From Larus michahellis (taxonomy: Eukaryota > Chordata > Aves > Charadriiformes > Laridae): DNA of 64,000 nucleotides. This document shows positions 25,273 to 36,790 of this stretch, piece after piece. Under the pieces are notes generated by a model. The model did no database searches, was not told the origin of the DNA, and saw nothing but the letters and a program-made list of their open reading frames with translations. The position numbers were made by a program, and so were the translations under genes. Position 1 is the stretch's first letter. The number at the start of each line of letters is the position of its first letter. The stretch covers positions 30,731,446 to 30,795,445 of the forward strand of contig NC_133899.1 of NCBI RefSeq assembly GCF_964199755.1, written 5' to 3'.

Positions 25273-26845
25273 AAAATAGCAAAATGGTTGAGGCTGGAAG
25301 GGACCTCTGGAGATCATCCAGCCTCCTTGCTCAAAGTACGGTCAGCTCGAGCAGGTTATTCAGAGGCATGTCCAGTTGGGTTTTGAGTATCTCCAGGGAT
25401 GGTGAGTCCACAACCTCTCTGAGCAACCTCTTCCAGTGTTTGATCACCTTCACAGTAAAAAAAGTTTTTCTTACATTTAAGTAGAATTTCCTTTATTTCA
25501 GTTTGTGCCCACTGCCTCTTGTCTTTTCACTGGGCGCCACTGAGAAAAGTCTGGCTCTGTCTTTACACCTTCATATCAGGTATTTATATACATTAACAAG
25601 ATCCCTGCTGAGCCTTTTCTTGACAATGCTAAACAATCCCAGCTCTCTCAGCCTTTCCTCATATGGCAGATGCTCCAGTCCCTTCAGCAGACTCATAACA
25701 GTATGTTCACGTCTCTCCTGTGACCAGCGCTGGCCCAGCACTCCAGATTTTGCCTCACCAGTGCTGAGGAGAGGGGAAGGATCACCCTCCTTGACCTGCT
25801 GGTGGTAGTCCTCCTAAGGCACCCCAGACCGCTGTTGGCTATCTTTGCTGCAGGAGCACGTTTCTGGCTCATGGCCAGCTTGCTATCCACCAGGACCCCT
25901 GGGGCTTTTCCTGCAAAGCTGTTTTCCAGTCAGCTGGCCCCCAGCTTGTACTAGTGCATGGGCATTTTCCTCACCAAGTGTGGGAATTTGCATCGTTCTT
26001 TGTTGAATTTCATGAGATTGCCCATTTCGCCAGTCTGTTCAGGTCCCTCTGAATGGTGGCACAACCACCTCCCAGTTTTTAAAATCTGCAGATTTGCAGA
26101 GGGTGCACTCTGTCCCATCATCCAAATCATTAAAGATGAAGTTACACAGTATTGGCCCTAGTATTGACCCTTGGAATACACAAGCAGTCACTGGTCCAGC
26201 TGGACTTCGTGTCATTGTTCACAACTTTTGAGATCAGGAGTTCAGGCGTCAATCCACTTTGCAGTCTATTTATCTAACCTGTATTTCATCAGTTTGTCTA
26301 TGAGGATGTTATGGGAAACAGTATCAAAAGCCTTGCTAAAGTCCAAAAAACCAACATGCCCCTTATTCACCAAACTTGTCATTTCATCATAGAAAGCAAT
26401 CAGGTTGGTCAGCCCTTTGCAGTTGATGTATCTGTAGAAGTCCTTCTTGTTGCCTTTCACTTCCCTAACCCCATTCAATTCCAGGTGGACTTTGGCTTTC
26501 CTAAAGCCCATTTCTGTACACTTGACAGTGTCTCTATATTCCTCCCAGGTCACCTGTCCCTGCTTCCACCTCTTTATGCATCCTTTCCGTGTTTGAGTTT
26601 ACTCAGGAGCTCTTTGTTCATCCATGCTAGCCTCCTGCCACCTTTGCTTGATTCCCTGCACATGTGGATGGACTATTTTTGGTAATCTTTGAAAATCAGC
26701 CAGCTCTCCTGAGTCCTTCTTCTTTCTAGCATCACGTGCTACGGGAGTCTTCCAAGCAAATCCCTTGAATAGGCCAAAACCTGCTTTCCTGACATCCAGG
26801 TCTATGATCCTGCTATTTGCCTTTTTCCCTTCTCACAGAATGCTG
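25273..26845 (-). mobile_element. Antisense CR1 LINE, about 1.6 kb, internally deleted
   Basis: On the minus strand the order is: linker between endonuclease and reverse transcriptase ([20 protein letters not shown], then [12 protein letters not shown]), start of the RT domain ([38 protein letters not shown]), degraded RT and C-terminal blocks, then the 3' UTR ending at 25273 with GGTCCCTTCCAGCCTC. Between the YINCKG and LTNLIAFY blocks several hundred bases normally present in CR1 are missing. Multiple stops and frameshifts make it non-functional. It is the longest CR1 in the window. Confidence 0.88.
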
Positions 26846-29800
26846 AGCTCCACCATCTTAAGGTCAACTTTGCCCAATATCTGTAATCTGGAAAGAAAAG
26901 GCAGCTCAGAAATGAAAAACTTCTTCTGGAAGACATTGCTATGCTTTGTGTGATGTTAACTGAAAGAACAGCACCAAAATTACACCCCAGTTATATGTGA
27001 CAGCTACAAAACTCAGCACCTTTTAAAATAACTTCTACAGTGGCTGAAGTGGTCTGAAAGAACTTGCAGACAAAACTGAGATGTTCAGTGTCCCTCCAAC
27101 GTTACAGCATTATTAAAGTGTGGTACTCCCCAAATCCCTAAATGTAAGAAACTGCAAATGGAAGTTAATAAATTGTTTAGTTCTCTACATAATTATTGCC
27201 CAGGTTCTGGCTCAACCTGAAGAATTTATGTTTGGAACGAAGTTTGTTTAGCTTCCTCATAGCTATCTCTCCCTTTTGGTGTGAGGAGTCCACAGGAGAC
27301 ATGTCACTGTCAAAGCAGAAAAGCAGGATGCTCTGATAAAACTTATCATCATGTTGATCTCAAAGGTGGAAAGGGAGCACAGAGTAGGAATGACCTCTAT
27401 CATAAGGTAGCGTATCCTCTTTGCTCCACTATCCTCTGAACTCTACCCCTTGCCAAGCTCTCTTCTGAAACTGAGGACTTTGTCCCTGAGTTTATATCTT
27501 GCAAAGCTGTGCTTTGCTTAAATAAATCCCCAGGTGCCAATAAACAGACTAAAGTACTTAATTCTTGTAGCAGCAGTATCATTTCATGACAGGGCCATTA
27601 CTGTTTGCTGTGGGATCTGCCTGGCATTTAACATAAGGAACTGGCTGTGAACCATTTCCTATGTCCATATTTTGCAAAAATCTTCCTACATTAAGATGTT
27701 TTCTTCTTCAATGTCATGCTGCCAGCTCCCTCGCTCTCACACACATACATACACGTTCTAATTGCTTGTAAATATGAAAAATACTGAAATATTAAATTTG
27801 AGGTAGCTCTTTGGTGGCCATTAAGGTCTTCAACTATAACATTCTGTTCTAATCTACTTAGTTCAATTTTCTTATTAAGTGGCCTAGTATATAACACCAT
27901 CCTTGAGAACTAGCAGGAGAGCAATAGGAGCGATATTTGATTTTACTTGACATACTAAAAGTACATTTGCTTTGTGATCAACAAAAGGTCAGGAACATTT
28001 TGTTATTGCAAGAAATTGCATCAATTACAAGCTGTCCAACCTCTCCCTGCAAAAGTAACATGCACAAGAGTTACTTGCAGCCTCCAGGCTTTGTTCCTTG
28101 TTTTCTTGGGGGTTTTTCCTTTGGGGAAAAATGTTGCCTTTAGATACAGCTCAGCACAATTAACTAAATATTACTGAATATGGCAGGCAACAGCTTATTG
28201 AAGAAAGAGCTTAAGAAAACAGATTGCACAATTAAGTCCATGTATCCAGATACAGAAAAAAGGGTTTTACACCTTCAGACAAAACCTAAAATTAGATTAC
28301 TGATTGCGAGGAGTAGTCATATCAAGGAAGGATCACTCCATACATTTTTAAATGACTGTACAGATGGCCACACCTTCATTTTACATGAAAGACATCTGAA
28401 CGACAGCTTCCCCGGAAGTATAATACTCCATTATGCTGGTTACATTCTTTTCCAGTACTGCCCAACTAAGTAGGAATTCATGCTTGAATTTTCCATTACA
28501 AAATACTTCTGGTCCAAGAAAATTTTTAGGTAAATCATATAGAAAACTAAGACTGTTCTTTGTAACTCAGTCCAAGTAAATATATCATTCAGCAACACAT
28601 AAAAACATGTTTTGCTAGCACATATTAAAATTAGATGCAATGGAATACCATTAAGGAAAGGATGTGATATAAGGCAAACAAGTGCTTATCAGGCAGTTTC
28701 GCAGGCGCAGAATAATATATTAATGTGGTTACACTTAGTTTCTCTTTTTCAAGCCTCATGTTATTAGTTGCTTGAGAGATGCAGTTTTCCAAAGCAAAAT
28801 GTACTTGTTACTAATCATTTTAGGTTTAAATTGAATTACCTTTAAAAATCTTTTTCATTAAAAAATAACAGTAATATTAGCTGTAAGGAGTTCCTATAAG
28901 CATATTAAGGGATTTTAAAACACCATAAAACCTTCCTCTTCTCCTGACAACACTGTGATGACTGGTCCTAATGCTTGTATATGCGATATCTGCAGTTTCC
29001 TGTGTCTGTGCAACCAAGAACTCCCATGACGTGATTTCTAGCTGCTGCTCCTGTTCTCATGGAAACAAGTGTCAGAAGTGGGTACTTTAAACTAATCACA
29101 GTTTCATTTAAAAAAAGTCCTTTGAGAAACCATGATTGGGTCTAGGCATGAGTGTTCCCCCCTTCTTTTTTTTAAATATGATCTTTGGTAGATGTTTTCC
29201 CTACCATCAATTATTAGCTATTCTCTTGGTGCAATCATTGGAGTGAAAGCTAATGAGTTCCAATCTGTGCATGGTTGTGGTGCTTGGTACAGTCTCCAGG
29301 TAACAAAGTACCAGTTCTTATCATATCTATTTTGTAACTGATGTAGTATGAATCTGCTAGCACTACTGCAATTATTTTGAAATTTTAATCTATTTTCGCA
29401 CATTACTGAATCCAAAATCCGATCAGTCACTCCCAGCTATTTCCTGTCTGCTTTTTTGGATAAAGTTCACCAGTGTCATACCATAACACAGCGCCTTTTA
29501 TCATTTACTAAGTATCCAAAAGTCATTACTATTTTTGTATCAGGTCGGTCTGAGTTGCACCAGCCTTAGCTAGTCTGATAATATCTTTCAGGAAGCTCTT
29601 GTCAGGGGAAAAGCGAGCAGCTGCAGATGATCTGTGTGATCACTTTGGCCCAAAAAACAATATTGGTCTCTCAGCTTACAAAAGCTCTCATTTTCAAAAA
29701 CAAAGCTGCTACTCTGTGGGATGCTTTAAAATAAGCTGACCTAACAGAGGAGCCAACCAGCTAGCCAGAAAGAAAACTAGCGAAATTCTGACACAAGCAA

Positions 29801-30926
29801 TAATATAGAAATTTCATCTGGGAGACTGGGAGTTTGAAATTGTCCATCTGATCTTAACATAGCTATATACCTATCAAGAGCATGACTAGATTGCAGAAGA
29901 GCCAAAATCATGAGATGAAATGAAGCATCTGACTAAGTAGGCAGGTACAATGCATGTAACAGGAGCAAGCAATCATGGTTTAGTGTCAGAAACAAGAGGT
30001 GTGTTACTGGAAATGCAGGAGATCTGAAACAGAGAGGACACAAACAACTTTAGTCAAAGGTAAACTTCTTATTTGCCAGAAGAACTAACCAGGTTTCCAT
30101 GCAGACACCATTACCTCCCTACCTGCTACCACAATACCTGTCAAATCACACAGTTCCACCTGACCAAATATAAGGATTGTAAGACCCACAGGAAAATGTC
30201 AGAGACCTAGTTGTGATGAAGACAGTACTAACTAAACAAGAAACCATCACAACTTCTTGATTACAGGCTCTAGACTTGTCTTTCACAGATAAAAAATCTT
30301 TGGTGATACCAAAGATGGTGATAGCCTTACAGTGAGCAGCATCTTCCTAAACAGCCTGGACAGTCAGAGGAGGGAAGTACTACTGGGCTAACTGGTGTAC
30401 TGTAATATAAAGGATAAGAGAAGTTGTGTAAGTTTGCAGACAAAATTCAAACTGGGCTGTTTATCAGATTTGGAAAGAAAATGCAGCCAGAACAAGAAAA
30501 GGCTGGGGTTTCTTTCTCAAGCTAGAGACAGTTGATCATGCAAATGTATAGCAAGTGAGGAACCAACAAATGATCTGTCATACCAACAGGTGAATCAGTT
30601 AATGTCTTGCTCAGACAAACTTCTCCAGATGCTGGACAGTGCAAAGGTGTGATAATTAAAATAAACTGACTTCCGGAAAAGAACTAAATACTCTTTAAAA
30701 AAGACATGAGTTTGTTTCTCATGAATTGTGTTGTTCAGGTTAAAAGCAAATAGGAAGTATTAAGCAAGTAATCTTTTGGGTGTAAATGAGGAGACAATTC
30801 CTGGCATTCATGCCACGGCCAGCGAAACGATGCAATGCAGGTTGTAGTGCTTTAAAAACCCTTGGTAGGCCATGACAAAAATCCAGGTGAGCCATGATTA
30901 ATAATTAGAGTTTTCACTGTCATGAC
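26846..30926. other. AT-rich noncoding stretch
   Basis: Lies between the antisense 25.3-26.8 kb and sense 30.9 kb CR1 copies. No gene, RNA or repeat is supported. Confidence 0.6.
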
Positions 30927-32178
30927 TAGAACTAAACTGACCAACCTCGTGGCTTTCTACAATGGAGTGACTGCATCAGTGGACAAGGGAAGAGCAATGG
31001 ATATCATCTATCTGGACTTCTGCAAGGCCTTCGATATGGTTCCCCACAACATCCTTCTCTCTCAGTTGGAGGGATATGGATTTGATGGGTGGACTGTTCG
31101 GCGGATAAGGAACTGTCTGGATGGTCACATCCAGAGGGTAGTGGTCAATGGCTCGATGTCCAGATGGAGAGGGGTGACAAGTGGTGTCCCTCAGGGATCC
31201 GTACTGGGACCAGTGCTGTTCAACATCTTCATCAGTGATTTAGACTGTGGGATCAAGTGCACCCTCAGTAAGTTTGCTGATGACACCAAGCTGAGTGGTG
31301 CGGTTGACAGGCCAGAGGGATGGGATGTCAGCCAGAGGGACCTGGATGAGCTAGAGAGGTGGTCACAAGCAAACCTTATGAAGTTCAACAAGGCCAAGTG
31401 CAAGGTCCTACACTTGGGTCGGGACAATCCTCGTTATTGATACAGGCTGGGGGATGATGTGGTAGAGAGCAGCCCTGCGGAAAAGGACTTGGGGGTACTG
31501 GTGGATGAAAAGCTGGACATGAGACAACAATGTGTGCTTGCAGCCCAGAAGGCCAATCGCATCCTGGGCTGCATCAAAAGAAGTGTGGCCAGCAGATCAA
31601 GAGAAGTGATTCTGCCCCTCTACTCTGCTCTGGTGAGACCCCACCTGGAGTACTGTGTCCAGCTCTGGAGCCCTCAGCACAAGAAGGACACAGACCTGTT
31701 GGAGCAGGTCCAGAGGAGGGCCACGAAGATGATCCAAGGGCTGGAGCACCTCTCCTATGAAGACAGGCTGAGAGAGCTGGGGTTGTTCAGCCTGGAGAAG
31801 AGAAGGCTCCTCCAGGGAGACCTTATAGCAGCCTTCCAGTACCTGAAGGAGGCCTACAAGAAAGCTGGGGAGGGGCTGTTTGCAAGGGCATGTAGCAATA
31901 GGACGAGGGGCAATGGTTTTAAACTAGAGCAGGGTAGGTTTAGATTAGACATTAGGAAGAAGTTCTTTACAATGAGGGTGGTGAGACACTGGAACAGGTA
32001 GCCCAGAGAGGTGGTGGAGGCCCCATCCCTGGAGACATTCAAGGCCAGGCTTGATGAGGCTCTGAGCAATCTGATCTAGTTAAAGATGTCCCTGCTTACT
32101 GCAGGGGAGTTGTACTAGATGACATTTTAAGGCCCCTTCTAACCTGACACATTCTATGATTCTATGATTCTATGATTC
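30927..32178 (+). mobile_element. CR1 LINE with most of the RT domain, sense
   Basis: It is 5'-truncated within the reverse transcriptase: [38 protein letters not shown], the fingers/palm motif [17 protein letters not shown], and the catalytic FADDTKLSG box. The C-terminal region follows, to ALSNLI. Over about 380 codons only two in-frame stops occur: TGA at 31438-31440 and TAG at 31999-32001 (Leu to stop in HWNRLP). One codon is duplicated (RRLLQGD for RRLQGD). The 3' UTR and ATTCTATG tail end near 32178. Confidence 0.93.
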
Positions 32179-32489
32179 CAAATGTCCCAATGGATGGTAT
32201 TTTTTTCCCCTACTTCACCATGTCTCTGAAGAATCTATAATCCACGATGCAGCACAACAATATTTATTTTAAGTATCTCCGTATGAAGGCAGCATGTTTT
32301 CACCTGCAGGGCTGACTATTCATTAGATGCTGCATTGGTGGCTGTTCTACAGTGAATGCAGCACCCTGCCCCCATGGCTCCCCCTGAGGGAAGCAGAGGC
32401 TGCTGTCAGTGCACTAAGCCTTAATGGCCCTGACAAGACCCATGGGGGGCTTCAGTCCCTGCCTGAGCTATGTTATATACAAATATGTC

Positions 32490-32700
32490 TCTAGCCCTGC
32501 CTCAGGCCCTGCCTCCTGGATGGACCTTGGAGCTATGCTGTAGGATGCTGGTCTCCTGGATGGACCCTGTGGGTGTACATTGTAGCTTGTCGCCAGCCTG
32601 TATTTGTCCCTGTCTCCTGAATGGACTTTGGACCCTTTGTAGTAGTCCTGTCTATAGCCCTGTCTCCCTTTGCTCCTGACTCCCTGTTTGGACCCTGGAT
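32490..32700. repeat. Degenerate tandem-like block of CTCCTGGATGGACC units
   Basis: Variants of CTCCTGGATGGACCYTKKA recur at about 32511, 32553, 32610 and 32680 with spacings of about 40-70 bp, in a GC-richer stretch just after the 30.9 kb CR1. It may be an old satellite or part of an unrecognised retroelement. No coding frame is supported. Confidence 0.4.
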
Positions 32701-34809
32701 CTTGTTCATCACTTGCCTGGTCTGGGACTGTTGATGAACCCTGTTATCACTATCAAGCTCTGCCCACCGTGTTCAGACAGGACATGGCCATCCATCAGTG
32801 AGGGCACTGCCCAGGCTGGGGTCACCCTTGGACCCTGGCTTGCCTTCCCTTAGGGAGCAACTAGCCCTTGCTGCTCCCTGACAATTATTTTGCAACCCAA
32901 AACACTTTAAACTAGTCTTGACTTTCCTTCTCCCTTTATCCTACCCGTAAGAAAACAGAAGAGGATGAATAAAATGATAGTCTTTTGTTTCCTTTGTTAA
33001 TAATAACAGGGGCAATATATATGAGATCATCTTACAACAGAGGATCTTGCCTTCAGATAAAGTATATACCCTGTTTTGTAGACTAGGCACAAACCAAGGG
33101 ACCACAGAGACTGAACTAATTTGTACCCAGTATAACTGTGGCTGAAACCTAAAAGATTAGAAAGACAAAAAGAAAGATTGTTTTCTTCAGCCAAACAAGC
33201 AGGAGCTCAGTAGCAGACAGAGGCATGTGCGATTATTTCACTAGCTGTATGAGCTGGAGCTGCCTGCATAAAAAAGAACTCTTTATTAACAAATGAGATA
33301 AATACACTTAGCTTTTGCAAAATAAAGCCGTAAAACTAGCCTAACGCTACAAGCAGCCTTACACAATCCTTTCCTATTCAGTGTCCATAAAAGATGTATG
33401 GCATGTTTTTCTTCTCTGTTACAAGAGCTCCCTTTAGCGTCAAATATGTGAATACCAGCACAATTCATTTGCCGTCTACGTTGGGTACAGTCTTCCAGAT
33501 TCTGGAACGCAAAAGCCATATAGTCACTAAACTCATTGTACAGCGAAGCATATTTACTACATGCTGGAGTGAAAATGCAGTACGGAAATACTCAGATGGA
33601 AATGTGTGTAACCTACTCCAGTTTTACAACTGGAAGAGGAGTTTTGAGGTGAAAACCAGAGGCAGATTGCTTAGCAAGAAAAACCACTCGACTATTGTTC
33701 TCAGTCTACTGGTCTCACACTCTGGGAAACTGCTTTGTCTTTTAACGTTTTCTATTCTATCAGATTTATTCCAGGAAAGGTTTTGCTACTAGGACAAATG
33801 GCAGAATACACAGTTAGATAAACCAAGTTCTTGTTCAAGTTAATGAAAACTGTAAACATTCATAAGACAGGCTTGAGTGGCGCATCTGTACTTAATTCAT
33901 AGGCTGTTGAATTCAGCCTAATATGTTTCCCTTTTTTTTCAATGGTACAGAGGACTCTCCAACAAAGCTGCAGGATATCTAGACTCTTCCAAGAGAGAAT
34001 TCTGACTATACTAGCACTTGCAGGACATGGCACTGCCAAAAAATTTCTTGAAAAGCGAATGGTTTACAGGGAATAGACTGATATAGAAGAACTCACATTG
34101 CTTTTCTATAAATAACTGGCTCCCTCCAACTAGAATTGGGAGCATGGAAAGGCTGTGCTGCTGCAAAGGCCTTGGGCAAAATGCTGTCTGGTCTAGCCAG
34201 CTCTGTTCCTGAAGCTCAGGGGAGCATGTGCTTCACTGGGAACGTTCCCATTCTCTGAATGAGTTCAGTATGTGCTGTCACTGCTGCCTGTAATGAGAGG
34301 ATGGGGGGAAAGGTTCAGTTCATATCCATTGCTCCCTCAGAACTGGAAGCAACAGCACTGCCTTTTACCAAGAGAGTCCTTCGGGACTTAAATACAGATG
34401 GTGAGATTTTGTGAAAAAGCACTGAGAGAGTGAGCATGTAACATTCATTACATGCAGCTTAAAATGTCCCTTCTGCTCTGCGCAGATTTTCATCTTGTGC
34501 TCACCTCCACCATTACTGGATGCAGTATCTGCCATACCTAATGCAGAAAATCTAAAACACATTCAGAAAGTCTAAAAACACATCTTAAGTGATTGCTTTC
34601 GGCTAGACCCTTGGCTTTCAGAGGGCTCAGCCCAAAGGGAACAGCATGCCTATGGACATAGCTGACAGATAACCCAATCTAGACCCCACAGAGTAATATT
34701 AAAGAAGTTCTTTGTGAAATTCGTATTTCTACAGCACTGAGGAAAGAAGCACTGATTTCTACTCTTCCTGTGTGAGGGGCATTTGCTTTGGACGTCTGCT
34801 ATAGCCAAT
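32701..34809. other. Noncoding stretch
   Basis: Contains the 33.4 kb minus-strand exon candidate. The overlapping 132-residue plus-strand frame (33394-33792) is of chance length. Confidence 0.5.
33363..33501 (-). CDS. Candidate minus-strand exon (low confidence)
   Basis: The acceptor is GGCTTTTGCGTTCCAG and the donor TGT|GTAAGG. The 139 nt between them are open in phase 0 and encode NLEDCTQRRRQMNCAGIHIF followed by DAKGSSCNREEKHAIHLLWT. It retains several CpGs in CpG-poor surroundings. There is no homology I recognise and no adjoining exon to confirm the phase, so this may be chance. Confidence 0.22.
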
Positions 34810-35158
34810 ATCATAGAATCATAGGGTAGTTAGAGTTGGAAGAGACCTTAAAGATCATCTAGTTCCAACCCCCCTGCCATGGGCAGGGACACCTCCCACT
34901 AGACCAGGCTGCTCAAAGCCCCATCCAACCCGGCCTTGAACACTTCCAGGGATGGGGTATCCACAACTTCCCGGGCAACCTGTTCCAGTGTCTCACCACC
35001 CTCACAGTAAAGAATTTCTTCCTAATATCTAATCTAAGCCTACCCTCTTTCAGTTTAAAACTGTTACCCCTCATCCTGTCAGTACATTCCCTGATAAAGA
35101 GTCCCTTCTCACCTTTTATGTAATCCCCCTTTAAGTACCGAAAGACTGCTATTATGTT
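34810..35158 (-). mobile_element. Antisense CR1 LINE 3' fragment
   Basis: It begins with TCATAGAATCATAG (reverse of the tail), then the reverse of the 3' UTR including CTAGTTCCAACCCCCCTGCC. Minus-strand coding for the ORF2 C-terminus follows (the [11 protein letters not shown] and FRLDI blocks), to about 35158, where it is 5'-truncated. Confidence 0.9.
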
Positions 35159-35675
35159 TCTTACTACTTAAGAAATGTTGACTAATTCTTTTTCAAAGCT
35201 AATTAAAAACAAGAACAGAAATTCTATGTGTATCCAAAACACTTTGTAAAAGTTAAAAAAAAATTCTGAGCAATGTATCTTCCTCCAATTCTTTATTTGC
35301 CTTGGCTCATTACTACTGTTACTGTTTGTTTGCTTTTTTGCCACAGGGTCAAGCACCTACATTGTGACGTTTGTATCGTTGTACCATGGATATTGCATCA
35401 CCTGTGATAACAGAAGTTGCTGACATAGTCATAGAACAAATGGCAAGATTCCCACTAACTTGGTGGGCGGGGATTTCACATAGTGCGTACCATCGCAACA
35501 CCGCAGCACAAACAGCACTACAACAGGACTCTGTGTGGGGTGCCATATCACCGTGGCACCTGAAACCAAATGAGGGTCTTTTCAGCCTGTTATTTTGGAC
35601 AGAACCAGTTTGAAAGGGTCTGCCCAAGTATGGATTTCGATATGAGTACTCTTCATATCACTCAACTCTCTATTT

Positions 35676-35742
35676 CATAGAATCATGGTTCAGGTTAGAA
35701 GGGACCTTAAAGATCATCTAGTTCCAACCCCCCTGCCATGGG
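35676..35742 (-). mobile_element. 67-bp CR1 tail stub, antisense
   Basis: CATAGAATCATGG through GCCATGGG is only the last 67 bases of a CR1 3' UTR, nearly identical to the corresponding part of the copy 870 bp upstream and of the 43 kb copy. This is extreme 5' truncation or a deletion remnant. Confidence 0.8.
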
Positions 35743-35985
35743 CTTTGTTTGCTTTTTAATCCTGTCGTAAAGAAGTATTTGAGATCTACTAATTCTGGGG
35801 TATGGGACATAATTTTGTGACTTCAGCACTGTAATGAGTAGTGTTTTATGCCTGTATCCACAGAAAATCCCTCTTCCTCCCATCAGAAATGTTAGCTCTC
35901 ACTGGGCACTTAACGTGAGTGTACAAAGTCTTCAGTAAATTCTAGATTATAAAGTAATCGGGCTGGGTTTATTCTAGCCTCTTTC

Positions 35986-36022
35986 CTTGCTGATAGCAAC
36001 CTTGCTGATAGCAACCTTGCTG
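35986..36022. repeat. 15-bp tandem repeat, 2.5 copies
   Basis: The unit CTTGCTGATAGCAAC occurs twice exactly, followed by CTTGCTG. It is a small local duplication in noncoding sequence. Confidence 0.9.
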
Positions 36023-36579
36023 TAACAAAGCCCACAAAAGAAAACAAAAGAATGCTCTGGACTTAAAATACAGTGCTGAAAAGTATGAAGTTTTACAAGG
36101 TAGACCCTATCTTTACTGATAGAAATTTTTCCACAAGTTATGTTGTCTTTTTTATGTACTAATAAACTGCTCATTCATCTCTGTAAGGCTGACTCAGAAA
36201 GGCTTTCCTCTGTTTAAGGACCTGCAAGCTTCAGGTGTCTTTTTGCCCTGATGCCATTCAGGACACCTACTGAATTTAAGTATTTAAGAATTTGAGAAGA
36301 TTGCCTGTGGCTGAAAAAGCACAGACGTTATTCTCAGTTGATAGGCAAAGCTCTTGGTTTATAAAACAAGTTATGGCTTCTTGACTGGTCCAAGCACACA
36401 TTCAAGTAGTGCTAAGAAGAAAAGCTTTCTAGGAATATTGTCCTGTGATGGTATTACCAATTGTGCTGGTCTGACTCACTGCTTCCTAAATATGAGGTGG
36501 GCCTCGGGAGGGAGATGTGGAAGTGTTAAAGATGGACAGAGCACAGAGTGCACAGTCCAGCATAAGAAGGCAATTAGCT

Positions 36580-36790
36580 GAGACGAGGGGCAAAAGGCAA
36601 CAGTAATAAGGGAGATGTGAGGGTGGCTGAACAATAGAACAGGTTGCCCAGGGAGGTTATGGACTCTGCATCCTTGGAGATCTTCAAAACCCAACTGGAC
36701 ACAGTCCTGGGCAAACTGGTCTAGCTGACCCTGCTTGAGTAGAGCGGTTTGACCAGATGTTCTCAAAGAGGTCCCTACCAGCCTCAACTA
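36580..36790 (+). mobile_element. Degraded CR1 3' fragment, sense
   Basis: It contains decayed versions of the GNRLPREVV...SLEIFKTQLD region (AACAGGTTGCCCAGGGAGG, then GGAGATCTTCAAAACCCAAC) and the 3' UTR (GAGGTCCCTACCAGCCTC). There is no open frame. Confidence 0.7.

Noticed and set aside
33394..33792. 132-codon + strand open frame
   Set aside because: Its length is within chance expectation for 64 kb at this base composition, and the sequence lacks motifs.
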